From a bacterium (GTDB taxonomy: Bacteria > Myxococcota_A > UBA9160 > UBA6930): a stretch of 45,800 nucleotides of DNA. Numbering within the stretch: position 1 is the stretch's first letter; each line of letters begins with the position of its first letter. Below the pieces are notes generated by a model. It was not told the origin of the DNA. It did no database searches and saw nothing but the letters and a program-made list of their open reading frames with translations. The stretch covers positions 1 to 45,800 of the forward strand of contig JAAETT010000360.1 in assembly GCA_024228115.1 (NCBI GenBank). Direction: 5' to 3'. The position numbers and the translations under genes were made by a program. Shown here piece by piece: positions 15,140 through 27,283 of the stretch.

Positions 15140-16378
15140 CTAGACGATTCCCTTTCCGCGCAGCGTCTTCCGCTCGTCGGGCTCGAAACCGAGTTCGTCC
15201 AGGATTTCATCCGTATCGGCGCCAAGGGCGGGTGCGCCTTCCCGTACCTGGGTGGGCGTCAGCGAGAATTTTGCAGCGGGCCCCACCACCGGGATTCGCT
15301 CGTTCCCTTCGACGGTCGTGGATTGCAACATGTCCCGGTCGCCGATGTGTGGGTCACGAGCCGCTTCCGCATAGGTTCGTACCTTGGCCATCGGCAGGCC
15401 CTGGGCGTGGAAGGCAGCTTCGGCTTCCTCGCACGTACGCGCGGCACACCAGGCGGCCATCAACCCATCGACGGTGTTTCTGCGCTCGAGGCGAGCGGCG
15501 GTCGTGGCATAGCGAGGATCGTCGGCGAGCTCAGGCCGATCGATCAAGTAGGCGAGGCGCTTCCAATGGGCATCGACGAGGATGCCGGCCATGACCTGGC
15601 CGTCGGTGCACGCGTAGGTGTTCGCAGGTGCAGCGACCCGGAACGAATTGCCGAGGCGCGGAAGCTCTGCACCCATCGCGCCCAGGGTCAGATAACCCGT
15701 GGATTGGAACAACATGGTATCGAGCAGCGCGACATCGACATGCTGGCCTTCGCCCGTCTGGTTCCTGTGGTGCAGCGCGGCCATGGCCGCCAGGGCGCCG
15801 TGCAGGCCTCCCAGATCGTCTCCCATGAAGGTCGGCGATTTCACGGGCTCGCCGTCCGGATCTCCGTTCAGGGACATGAAACCACTCGCGGCCTGGGCCA
15901 GAGGGTCGTAACCGGCGCGCTGGTGGTTTCGACCGAACTGGCCGAAGCCGCTGATCGAGACCAGGATGAGATCGTGTTTCATGGCGCGCAGCTCGTTCCA
16001 GCCGAGGCCCCAGTCATCGAGGACTCCTGGGCGAAAGTTCTCGACCAGGATGTCGGCCGAGGCGACCAGCCGGCGGAAGACATCGCGGCCCTCGGAATGA
16101 TGCAGATCGAGGGTGAGGCTTCGCTTGTTGCGGTTCAACGTCGCTTGCATGAACGAAACCGGCGGATCCGTCCCCGGGAGGAAGGGAGGCAGGCTGCGCG
16201 CAACCTCTCCGGCGGGGTGCTCGACCTTGATGACATCGGCTCCGAAATCGCCGAGCAGGCAACCGCACATCGGTCCGGCCCAGGTCGTGGTCAGCTCGAC
16301 GACCCGCACGCCGGCCAGGGGCCCGGTTACGCTGCGCCGGGCCTCCCGATAGAAGGCAGATTTCGAAGGCGGGCTCAC
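15140..16378 (-). CDS. CaiB/BaiF family III CoA transferase
   Basis: This 412-residue protein moves CoA between carboxylic acids, typical of the formyl-CoA/carnitine-CoA transferase family. Typical segments are LAGVRVVELTTTWAGP (residues 21-36), FGADVIKVEHP, and the GDDLGG block near residues 186-191, where D187 or D188 should be the catalytic Asp that forms the acyl anhydride. Length and the YDPLAQA segment are normal. The start is GTG 16378, overlapping the HEAT-repeat stop in a GTGA junction. The substrate cannot be deduced; genomes of fatty-acid- or steroid-degrading bacteria carry many paralogues. It is followed by selD after 54 bases. Confidence 0.9.
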   Translation of the reverse strand: MSPPSKSAFYREARRSVTGPLAGVRVVELTTTWAGPMCGCLLGDFGADVIKVEHPAGEVARSLPPFLPGTDPPVSFMQATLNRNKRSLTLDLHHSEGRDVFRRLVASADILVENFRPGVLDDWGLGWNELRAMKHDLILVSISGFGQFGRNHQRAGYDPLAQAASGFMSLNGDPDGEPVKSPTFMGDDLGGLHGALAAMAALHHRNQTGEGQHVDVALLDTMLFQSTGYLTLGAMGAELPRLGNSFRVAAPANTYACTDGQVMAGILVDAHWKRLAYLIDRPELADDPRYATTAARLERRNTVDGLMAAWCAARTCEEAEAAFHAQGLPMAKVRTYAEAARDPHIGDRDMLQSTTVEGNERIPVVGPAAKFSLTPTQVREGAPALGADTDEILDELGFEPDERKTLRGKGIV

Positions 16379-17202
16379 GGGCGAGGGCGGCCAGCCTCGA
16401 GCCGTGCAAGGGCACGCTCGATCGCCCTGAGGAGTTCCGGGTCGGCCTGGCAGGCGCCTCTTGCCTGCTCGAGTTCTTCGCTCGTGTGCGGAGGAATACG
16501 AGCGGAATCCTGGGCGCCGATCTCGCCGAGGGCGAGGGCGGCCAATCGGCGTGCCGGCGGGTCGCTATCGGCGCGCAGTGTCGTGAGGAGGCACTCGGCC
16601 ACCTGGGGCGGCGGTTCGACCAGCGATGCCATGGCGGTGAAGGCGGCCCGGCGCACGCCGAGATCCGTATCACCCGCGGCCTCGAGGAGTATTTCGGCGG
16701 CCTCGGGACGGTCCGGTGCGAGTTCGCGCAAGGTGAAGGTGGCCATGCGACGAACCCCCGGGCTTTCGCTCGTTCGAACGAGACCCATGAGAACGGGCAG
16801 CACTTCGCCGTGCCGATGCCCCATATCGACCATCACCTTGGCCGCGGCCCAACGAACGTCTCCATCCGCGCAGGCGAATGCTTCGACCAGCGCCGGCAGC
16901 AGACGCGGGCTCGAAGGCTCGAGGCGCGCGGAGGTGAAGGCGGCGCGCCAGCGGCGTGCGGGATCCTGGCTATGCAAGGCGGCACGCACTGCGGTCTGTA
17001 CGTCCTCATCGCCGGCCTGATGAGCGATCGCGACCAACGCGTCGGAAGCGGCACGGCCGACCGCCTTCACCGGATCGCCCAAGGCTGTGCCGAGGGCCTC
17101 CGCGAGAAGCGTGGCCGAGGGGTCTCCTGCGGCTGATTGGCAAGCGGCTTGACGCTGGGCGGGATCCTGGCTGTCGAGCTGATGCAAGATCGGATGGGTC
17201 AT
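16375..17202 (-). CDS. HEAT-repeat protein
   Basis: This 275-residue protein is made of repeated helical pairs of about 30-35 residues, with the recurring pattern DxxxxVRxAAxxALxxL (for example PGVRRMATFTLREL, LGVRRAAFTAMASL, PPARRLAALALGEIG). This is the signature of HEAT/PBS-lyase-like repeats, which make protein-binding surfaces. No signal peptide or catalytic motif is visible. It overlaps the MBL gene upstream (ATGA) and the CoA transferase downstream (GTGA), so it is translated with them, but its partner is unknown. Confidence 0.85.
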   Translation of the reverse strand: MTHPILHQLDSQDPAQRQAACQSAAGDPSATLLAEALGTALGDPVKAVGRAASDALVAIAHQAGDEDVQTAVRAALHSQDPARRWRAAFTSARLEPSSPRLLPALVEAFACADGDVRWAAAKVMVDMGHRHGEVLPVLMGLVRTSESPGVRRMATFTLRELAPDRPEAAEILLEAAGDTDLGVRRAAFTAMASLVEPPPQVAECLLTTLRADSDPPARRLAALALGEIGAQDSARIPPHTSEELEQARGACQADPELLRAIERALARLEAGRPRP

Positions 17203-18074
17203 GTGAGGCTCCAGGAGGCAAGGACCGGGTCTTCGCCATTTCGACGGGTTCGTCCGTCACGCTCCAGCTTCATCAGGTGCTGGGTGACGGATTGGCTAGC
17301 CGCCGGGTGCAGTGACTCCGGGTAGCTCACGTAGACGATCTTCACGATGTCCATCGGGAGGGCGGCGCCGTCCTCGAGAACGGCCACGATCTGTCGCTCT
17401 CTTTCGTGGCGATGGGCGATGTACTCATCGATCTTGGCCTTGCCATCTTCGATCTTCGGGCCATGGGCCGGGTAGATGCAGCTCGGGTGCTCGGCGCGAA
17501 GCCGTTCGAGTGAAGCCATGTACTGGGTGAGATCCCCGGTTTCCGCAGGAATCACGGTCGTGCCCACGCCCAGCACGTTGTCGCCCGAGATCAGTGCTCG
17601 CTCCTCTTCGATCATGAAGCAGAGATGGTCGGGGGCATGTCCCGGAGTGTGGAGCGCACGAAGCGTGGCTCCCTGCGTCTTGATGACGGATCCGTCGTCG
17701 ATCGGCGTGAGCTCGAGACCGTAGGACTCGTCGACCCCGGGCCATGGCTTCTTCGAGACCTTCAGATTGCCGAAGTGCTTCAGCACCTGATGCACGCCTC
17801 CGATGTGATCCGGGTGAGCGTGGGTGAGGACGATTTCCTGGAAGCCTTCGCAACCGCAGCGCTCCATCGCCTGCTCGAGCACGGGGAGGTACTCCTCGAA
17901 ACCCTGGCCCGGATCGAGGAGCAAGCGCCGGGGGCCGGTGCCGATCAAGTAGGTGTTCGTGCCCGGCCCCGAGAACACGCTCGGGTTCTGGCCCAGCGCC
18001 ACGGTCACCCGCTCCGACCAGACGTCGACATCCGGCAGAGCCATTCCGAGCATGACGGGGGCGTTACTGGTCAT
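17199..18074 (-). CDS. LACTB2-like MBL-fold hydrolase
   Basis: This 291-residue protein has the metal motif THAHPDHIGG at residues 84-93 (HxHxDH), GTNTYLIG near residue 38, HTPGHAPDHLCF, and a GDNVLG Asp ligand. A C-terminal winged-helix-like part (IVKIVYVSYPESLHPAASQSVTQHLMKLERDG) is typical of the LACTB2 / human endoribonuclease LACTB2-like group. I chose ATG at 18074 because it overlaps the PmbA stop in an ATGA junction; an upstream in-frame codon at 18137 would lie inside pmbA. The likely activity is a phosphodiesterase or thioester hydrolase. Its place before a CoA transferase makes acyl-CoA thioester hydrolysis an alternative. Confidence 0.85.
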   Translation of the reverse strand: MTSNAPVMLGMALPDVDVWSERVTVALGQNPSVFSGPGTNTYLIGTGPRRLLLDPGQGFEEYLPVLEQAMERCGCEGFQEIVLTHAHPDHIGGVHQVLKHFGNLKVSKKPWPGVDESYGLELTPIDDGSVIKTQGATLRALHTPGHAPDHLCFMIEEERALISGDNVLGVGTTVIPAETGDLTQYMASLERLRAEHPSCIYPAHGPKIEDGKAKIDEYIAHRHERERQIVAVLEDGAALPMDIVKIVYVSYPESLHPAASQSVTQHLMKLERDGRTRRNGEDPVLASWSLT

Positions 18075-19432
18075 CCGTCTCCTGCGATCGTCATGCGAGC
18101 GATTCGTAGGGGTGGCGCCGCAACGTTGCCGAGCCATAGGAGTTCATTTCCGATCGCATTCACATCACACAGCATATCGCCAAGATTGCCCGCAATGGTG
18201 ATCTCTTCGACCGGGTAGGAGGGTTTGCCGTTTTCGATCCAGAAGCCTTTGGCCCCTCGGGAAAAATCGCCCGTCACAGGGTTGAATCCCTGCCCGAACA
18301 TGCCTGTTACCAAAAGGCCTTTTCCAGTATCGGCGAGAATGTCGTCGAGGCTTCCCGCGCCGCCGGGCTCGAGCCAGAGATTGGTGGAGCCAACGCTCGG
18401 TGCGCTGCCCACGCCGCGGCTGGCGTTGCCCGTGCTCGCCAGGCCGAGCTTGCGCGCGGAGTAGCAGTCGAGCAGATAGGAGCGCAGGCGGCCCCCCTCG
18501 ACGATGACATTGCGGCGGGTGGGTTGGCCTTCGCCGTCGAAGGGCCGGCTGCCAAGTCCGGCGGGAAGCCCGCCGTCGTCGATCACCGCGATGCCGCTCG
18601 AGGCGATGGTTTCGCCGAGCCGACCCGCCAGGAAGGAGCTCTTGCGGTAGACGGCGTAGCCCGAGAGGCAGCCGACGAGACTTCCCACGAGGTTGCGTGC
18701 GGTCGGGCTGTCGAAGACCACCGGGTATTCCCCGGTAGCGATCCGGCGTGCGCCGAGTTGGCCTAGCGCGCGTTCGGCGGCGCGCTTGCCGACGGCGGCC
18801 GGGGCCTCGAGGGCGGCGAGAGAGCGGGCGACCGTGTACCAGTAGTCGGTCTGCATGGCGCCCTGCTCATCCGCCGCGATCGGTGAGCAGCTGATCGAAT
18901 GGGTCGCGCTTTCGTATTGGCCGTCGAAGCCGGCGCTGTTGGCGTAGTGCACATGCCGAAAGCTCGAGCCCGCGTCGGCGCCCTCGGAGTTCACGATCTT
19001 CTCGTCCACCTGGCGGGCTGCGGCCTCGGCCTCTCGTGCCGCCTCTACGTGGTGTTCGATGCCGGCTTCCCGGTCTTTGGCCACCAGGAGGTCGAGTTCG
19101 GGCAGCATCCCTGCGAAGCCGTCGTGGGGCAATCCCGCATCCGGATCCGGCGCCGTTTCCCGCGCCAGCGCAACACCGTCTTCTGCGAGGCGTTCGATGG
19201 CCCGCTCGGAGAGATCGCTCGTGGATGTGATGGCCTGCTGCATGCCGGTCGCACCTTCGACGAACACGCGCAGGCCGAGCGTTCGTTCACGGGCTTGCTT
19301 GACGTGCTCGATTTCCTCGCCGCGCACGCGGACCTCGCTGGAATCGCTTTCGATGCACACCGAGTCGGCGCTATGAGCACCGGCACGCTTTGCCACGCTT
19401 AGCGCGTGGTCGAGGGCGGTCTCGGCGCTCAA
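18071..19432 (-). CDS. pmbA: TldE/PmbA metalloprotease subunit
   Basis: This 453-residue protein is the TldE (PmbA) half of the TldD/TldE heterodimeric protease. TldE carries no metal site of its own but shapes the channel that feeds unfolded peptides to TldD. Family segments include the N-terminal VRVRGEEIEHVKQARERTLGLRV region and the C-terminal GLLVTGMFGQGFNPVTGDFSRGAKGFWIENG. The length is almost the same as E. coli PmbA. The start is TTG 19432, overlapping the tldD stop in a TTGA junction. The pair matures microcin B17, a YcaO-made RiPP, and CcdA in E. coli, which makes it of interest next to the island at 261-13714. Confidence 0.95.
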   Translation of the reverse strand: MSAETALDHALSVAKRAGAHSADSVCIESDSSEVRVRGEEIEHVKQARERTLGLRVFVEGATGMQQAITSTSDLSERAIERLAEDGVALARETAPDPDAGLPHDGFAGMLPELDLLVAKDREAGIEHHVEAAREAEAAARQVDEKIVNSEGADAGSSFRHVHYANSAGFDGQYESATHSISCSPIAADEQGAMQTDYWYTVARSLAALEAPAAVGKRAAERALGQLGARRIATGEYPVVFDSPTARNLVGSLVGCLSGYAVYRKSSFLAGRLGETIASSGIAVIDDGGLPAGLGSRPFDGEGQPTRRNVIVEGGRLRSYLLDCYSARKLGLASTGNASRGVGSAPSVGSTNLWLEPGGAGSLDDILADTGKGLLVTGMFGQGFNPVTGDFSRGAKGFWIENGKPSYPVEEITIAGNLGDMLCDVNAIGNELLWLGNVAAPPLRIARMTIAGDG

Positions 19433-20868
19433 CCTTCCGTTCCTCCCACCGTCAACTGATCCACGCGGATCGTCGGCAATCCGACGCCTACCGGGACACC
19501 CTGGCCATCCTTGCCGCAGGTTCCAACGCCCCGGTCGAGTTCGAGATCGTGGCCGATATGGCTCACCTGGGTCAGTACCTCGGGGCCGTTGCCGATCAAG
19601 GTGGCGCCCTTGACCGGTTGGGTGATCCGTCCGTTTTCGATCTTGTAGGCCTCGCTGGCGCTGAACACGAAGCGTCCGTTGGTGATGTCGACCTGGCCGC
19701 CGCCGAAGGTCACGGCGTACAGGCCGTTCTCGACGGAGCGGACGATGTCCTCCGGATTCTCTTCGCCGGCCAGCATGAAGGTGTTCGTCATGCGTGGCAT
19801 CGGGAGGTGGGCGTAGCTCTCGCGTCGGCCGTTCCCGGTGGGCGCGTGGCCCATGAGTCGGGCGTTCATGCGATCGTGCAAATAGCCGCGCAGGATGCCG
19901 TCTTCGATCAGTACGGTGCGGGAGGTCGGGGTGCCTTCGTCGTCGACGTTCAACGAGCCGCGGCGGCCGGGAAGGGTGCCGTCATCGACCACGGTGACCC
20001 CAGGCGCAGCCACCCGCTCGCCGATCCGGCCGGCGAAGGCGGAGGTTCCCTTGCGGTTGAAGTCGCCCTCCAGGCCGTGGCCCACGGCTTCGTGGAGGAG
20101 GATGCCCGGCCAGCCGGGGCCGAGAACGACATCGAGGGTTCCGGCCGGGCAGGGCACGGCGTCGAGGTTCACGAGGGCAAGCCGCACGGCCTCGTCCGCG
20201 ACCGGCTTCCAGCCTTCCGGCGAGAGATACGCGTCGAGCGCCGTCCGGCCGCCCGCACCCTGGTATCCGATCTCGCGCCGGCCGTTCTCGTCCTCGGCGA
20301 TCACCTGAACGTTGAGCCGCACGAGAGGTTGAACGTCGGCGACCCAGGTTCCATCGCTCGCGGCGATCATCACGTTCCGAAGTTGGCTGACCACGCTAGC
20401 CATCACCTGTTGGATGCGGGGGTCCTGGGCACGCGCGTAGGCGTCGATCTCTCCGAGCAGCGCAACCTTCTGGACGACCGGTACGTCGGTCGGACTCATG
20501 GACACCGGGTACAGATCGTTCGGCGGTGCGCCGCTACCTGCGATCGCCACGGCCCCGCCTTCATTTCCGCGTTCAGAGATGGCGCGGGCGGTGCCTGCGG
20601 CCAGTTCGAGACTCTCTACCGTGATCTCATCCGAGTGGGCGTAGCCTTGCCGCTCGCCGGTCTGGACCCGCACGCCGGCGCCCTGGATCAAGTGGCGGTC
20701 GCCACTCTTGACGATCCCTTCCTCGAGCACGACCGAGTCCTGGCTCGTGTACTCGAAGAACAGATCGGCGTGGTCGACAGAACGTTCGAGAGCGGTTCCG
20801 AGGGTCCGATCGATCGCGCGTTCATCGATGCCGAATTGATCGCGAAACAACGCGACGGGTTGGTTCAT
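19429..20868 (-). CDS. tldD: TldD zinc metalloprotease subunit
   Basis: TldD is the catalytic subunit of the TldD/TldE protease. The motif LLHEAVGHGLEGD gives the HExxxH zinc site, and a Cys for the third ligand is expected near the C-terminus. The family's C-terminal part with FGGGQVDITNGRFVFSASEAYKIENG is intact. I chose ATG 20868, which overlaps the HAD gene's stop in an ATGA junction and gives 479 residues, close to the 481 of E. coli; the open frame extends further upstream only as a shadow of the HAD gene. It is co-translated with pmbA. Confidence 0.95.
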   Translation of the reverse strand: MNQPVALFRDQFGIDERAIDRTLGTALERSVDHADLFFEYTSQDSVVLEEGIVKSGDRHLIQGAGVRVQTGERQGYAHSDEITVESLELAAGTARAISERGNEGGAVAIAGSGAPPNDLYPVSMSPTDVPVVQKVALLGEIDAYARAQDPRIQQVMASVVSQLRNVMIAASDGTWVADVQPLVRLNVQVIAEDENGRREIGYQGAGGRTALDAYLSPEGWKPVADEAVRLALVNLDAVPCPAGTLDVVLGPGWPGILLHEAVGHGLEGDFNRKGTSAFAGRIGERVAAPGVTVVDDGTLPGRRGSLNVDDEGTPTSRTVLIEDGILRGYLHDRMNARLMGHAPTGNGRRESYAHLPMPRMTNTFMLAGEENPEDIVRSVENGLYAVTFGGGQVDITNGRFVFSASEAYKIENGRITQPVKGATLIGNGPEVLTQVSHIGHDLELDRGVGTCGKDGQGVPVGVGLPTIRVDQLTVGGTEG

Positions 20869-21572
20869 GAGAGATCCTTTTCGAGGGCCTCCACCCGGGC
20901 CGGAAGCTCGGCGAGCGTAGCAAGCGAAGCCACGTCGATCGGATGCAGGCCGGCGGTTTTCGAAGCTCGGAGATCCTCGTCGGCTCGGTCGCCGACGTAC
21001 ACACAGCGGTGATTCGCGACTCCGAGCCGCTTCAAGCACACGTCGAAGATCAGTCGTTCCGGCTTGGCGGCACCCGCATCTGCGGGGAGCGTGACTGCAT
21101 CGAAGAGATCGTGGATGCCGAGGTCGCAGAGCAACGGCCGCAACCGCTGATCGAAGTTCGAGAGCAGGCCCAGCAGATAGCGGCGTTCATGGAGGTCTTC
21201 CAAGGCGACCCGAGCGCCCGGGGCGAGTTCCCAGGCGGCGGTGGTTCCGTAGTGGTCCCACAACTTCTCGAAGAACGCGTCGAAATCGCTGAAGCGCGCC
21301 ATCTGGTCGGTCGCCCTGAAGGTTTCGCGCACGCGCTCCCACCACCAGCGCTTTTCCAGGAGGGCAGCCGGGGCCATGGCTTCACCGGGGTAGACGTTGG
21401 GCGGTGCAGCGGCCATGACCCGCCCGAAGGCCTCCTCTACCCGCGCGGCAGGTAGCTCGACCTCGAATTCCCTGGCAAAGCGCGCGTAGGTGTCCCCGAC
21501 CGGTTCACAGGTCCGGATCAGGGTGCCGGCGGCATCGAAGACCACCGCTTGAATGGGTCGGAACTCAGCCAT
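20865..21572 (-). CDS. HAD-superfamily hydrolase-like protein
   Basis: This 235-residue protein follows the HAD-IA / HDHD3-like plan. Motif I is VVFDAAGTL (D13), motif II is LLSNFD, motif III is the Lys in AAKPERLIF, and motif IV is YVGDRADED. The second motif I Asp, the usual acid/base in phosphatases (DxD), is Ala15, as it is non-Asp in several HDHD3/REG-2 relatives, so phosphatase activity is doubtful. The start at ATG 21572 lies 58 bases after metH. It overlaps tldD by 4 bases. The physiological substrate is unknown. Confidence 0.88.
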   Translation of the reverse strand: MAEFRPIQAVVFDAAGTLIRTCEPVGDTYARFAREFEVELPAARVEEAFGRVMAAAPPNVYPGEAMAPAALLEKRWWWERVRETFRATDQMARFSDFDAFFEKLWDHYGTTAAWELAPGARVALEDLHERRYLLGLLSNFDQRLRPLLCDLGIHDLFDAVTLPADAGAAKPERLIFDVCLKRLGVANHRCVYVGDRADEDLRASKTAGLHPIDVASLATLAELPARVEALEKDLS

Positions 21573-21630
21573 CGGCTTCCCTCAGAAAGAGTCTTCGTGC
21601 CGGGGGAACATCATTCGCATTCGGAAAAAT

Positions 21631-25298
<3,668 letters not shown>

Positions 25299-25302
<4 letters not shown>

Positions 25303-26261
25303 GGAGAAGTCTTTCTCTGCGAACGCTGAGCACTCGCGATGAAGGTCTCGGGGAGATCTGCGCCTCGGGAGGCTGCGGGCTGCACATCGACACGGATGTC
25401 CTCGAGACCGGCGGCCTCGAGAGATGTCTGGATTTCTTCCGGCGGGAAGCCGAGCCACTGGACACCCAGCTCTTCGCGCATCCATTCGCGATCGTGGCGC
25501 ACGAAGTCGATCACGACCACGCGTCCTCCTGGCGCCGTGACACGTGCCATCTCGGCTACGGCTTCGCCGGGCGAGGCCAGGTATTGAAGCACCATGTGGG
25601 CGAAGGCCGCATCGACTTCACCATCCTCGAGGGGCAGGTCGGAAGCGTCACCAACGCGCAGCTCGATCGACGTGGAGCCCAGCTCGTCGAATTTGCTGCG
25701 AGCCGCTTCGAGCATCGCTGCCGAGTGATCGATGGCGATGACATCGAGGCCCGCCTCGGCGAGCTCCAGCGCGAAAACGCCTGTTCCCGTTCCGACGTCC
25801 ACCACCCGAAGCCCCTTGGGAACGAGCCGCGTCAGCGCACGGGCGCGCAACAGCTCGTCTCCCCAGACCTTGCGCAACGCGTCCCATTCGGGCCCGACCG
25901 AATCGAAGAAGGAACGGCTCCGAGCCGCCCGGGCTTCCAGCACCCGCGCGACCGCGAGGCCGTCCCTGCGCGCCGCCGGATCGTCCCGGAGCGCTCGGTC
26001 GACGAGCCCCCAGGCGTCCCGCCAGGCTGGGGCCTCCGGCTCTTCGAAACGGTAGAAGACGAACGTGCCATCTCGTCGGTCCGAGAGCAGGCCGGCTTCG
26101 CGGAGGATCCCGAGGTGCCGCGAGACCCGCGATTGGGCCATTCCGAGCACCTCCATCAGCTCCTGGACGGCGAGCTCCTCCCGGGCGAGGAGCGCCAGGA
26201 TGCGCACCCGGGTGGGGTCAGAGAGGGTCTTGAAGACCTTCTGGAGGTTGTCGCTGCTCAT
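25299..26261 (-). CDS. ArsR-type regulator fused to a SAM methyltransferase
   Basis: Residues 1-90 form an ArsR-type winged helix ([31 protein letters not shown]). Residues about 140-270 form a class I methyltransferase with [19 protein letters not shown] as the SAM motif. No metal-binding CxC is seen in the DNA-binding helix. It is directly upstream of metH and overlaps it by 4 bases. ArsR-methyltransferase fusions beside metH fit the SahR type of regulator described in Proteobacteria, which senses S-adenosylhomocysteine and controls methionine recycling. The methyltransferase domain probably serves as the sensor. A palindromic element before its start could be the operator. Confidence 0.85.
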
Positions 26262-26295
26262 CAGGGATCCGATCGGATGGACGAGGAAGGCTCTT

Positions 26296-26321
26296 TATCC
26301 GTCCATCAGGATAAACGGATA
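26296..26321 (-). promoter_or_regulatory. Candidate operator of the ArsR-metH operon
   Basis: TATCCGT at 26296-26302 and ACGGATA at 26315-26321 form a perfect 7-base inverted repeat, with an overlapping second pair TATCC / GGATA at 26296-26300 and 26309-26313. The AT-rich element stands out from GC-rich surroundings, about 35 bases upstream of the regulator's start, where an ArsR-family dimer would act to autoregulate. Confidence 0.5.
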
Positions 26322-26394
26322 TGAGAGATTTCGGAACCCCCTGATCGGCTCTAGCCCGGATTCGGCTGTGAGCGGAGATCGGATCCAGTGGATC

Positions 26395-26426
26395 TCGATC
26401 TCAGTGAATATCGATCTCAGTGAATG
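26395..26426. repeat. 16-base tandem duplication at the gspN stop
   Basis: Two adjacent 16-base copies (TCGATCTCAGTGAATA/G) differ at one base. The copy at 26411-26426 contains the gspN stop codon; the other lies just beyond. It looks like a small slippage duplication. An imperfect inverted repeat (26375-26402) beside it may act as a weak terminator for the gsp operon. Confidence 0.6.
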
Positions 26427-27283
26427 TCGATCTGCGGCGCGTTCGCCGTGCCGCTCAACGAGATCTCCGCTTCTCCGCTGGCGCCCAGTCGGAAGCCCTG
26501 GCTTTCTGCCATCCCCCGCAGGGACGGGTCAACGCCCCAGACGCGGATCTCCAGATCCAGGGCGCCGGGCCGGCCGGCCGGGTCGAGAGCCACCGTCCCC
26601 TCCCCATCGAAGGAGGCCATGGGGCCTTCGAAGCGAACGCTGTCGAGTTCCACCCCCGTCTCCTCTTCCAGGCGGAAATCGGCCGAGAACTCGTCGAAGG
26701 GAAGGGCGATCGGTAGCCCGGGAAGGACCAGACTGCCGTCGCTCCCCAGGATCGACACATCGCCAGCCCAGCGATTTTCCAGGTGTCGCACGTCCGCATC
26801 GCCGGACAAGGAGCCGTCGAGCGGCAGGCTCGAGAGGTCGAGCGCGCCGGGCAGGTCGGCCGTGTAGATGTCATCGAAGCTTCCGGAGAACCCTGCGGCT
26901 CCCGCAGGCCAGACCGTTCCGCGCACCTGCCCCTCGCCAAGCGAAAGGTCGATCGCAAGGGCGGGCTCACCGTCGAACCAGGAGGCCGAGAGGGCGGGGC
27001 GTACGCGCAGACGATCGATCTCGAGGGGAGCTTCACCGGGCATGTGAAGCACGAGCCCCTGCAGATCCGCAGCTGGTCCACCCATCGCCCACCCGCTTCC
27101 GAGCTGAGCCACCTCGATGCGAGCGCCGGTGGCCTGCTCCACCTGGCCGACCAGCCAAGGCGTGAGCCGATTCCAGGGGAACTGGAGGGCTGCAAAGACC
27201 AGGGTCAGCAGCAGACATCCCAAGCCGATCCCGAGGCCGCGCATCAGCCTGCCGCGTTCGGCGGGAAGGCTGGCCGAAGTCAC
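26417..27283 (-). CDS. gspN: Type II secretion protein GspN
   Basis: This 288-residue protein has one N-terminal membrane segment (GLGCLLLTLVFAALQFPWN) followed by a periplasmic domain with repeated short strands, as in GspN, an accessory inner-membrane component of the type II system. The domain contains AsmA-like phrases (GEAPLEIDRLRVRPAL). GTG at 27283 overlaps gspM in a GTGA junction; ATG at 27244 is an alternative that shortens the cytoplasmic tail by 13 residues. A longer upstream frame only shadows gspM. It is the last gene of the operon. GspN is less conserved than the others, so the call leans on position and topology. Confidence 0.8.
   Translation of the reverse strand: MTSASLPAERGRLMRGLGIGLGCLLLTLVFAALQFPWNRLTPWLVGQVEQATGARIEVAQLGSGWAMGGPAADLQGLVLHMPGEAPLEIDRLRVRPALSASWFDGEPALAIDLSLGEGQVRGTVWPAGAAGFSGSFDDIYTADLPGALDLSSLPLDGSLSGDADVRHLENRWAGDVSILGSDGSLVLPGLPIALPFDEFSADFRLEEETGVELDSVRFEGPMASFDGEGTVALDPAGRPGALDLEIRVWGVDPSLRGMAESQGFRLGASGEAEISLSGTANAPQIDIH

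Noticed and set aside
25303-25485. Upstream extension of metH
   Set aside because: The added residues are Arg/Pro-rich and overlap the ArsR-methyltransferase gene in another frame; GTG 25302 gives the usual MetH length.
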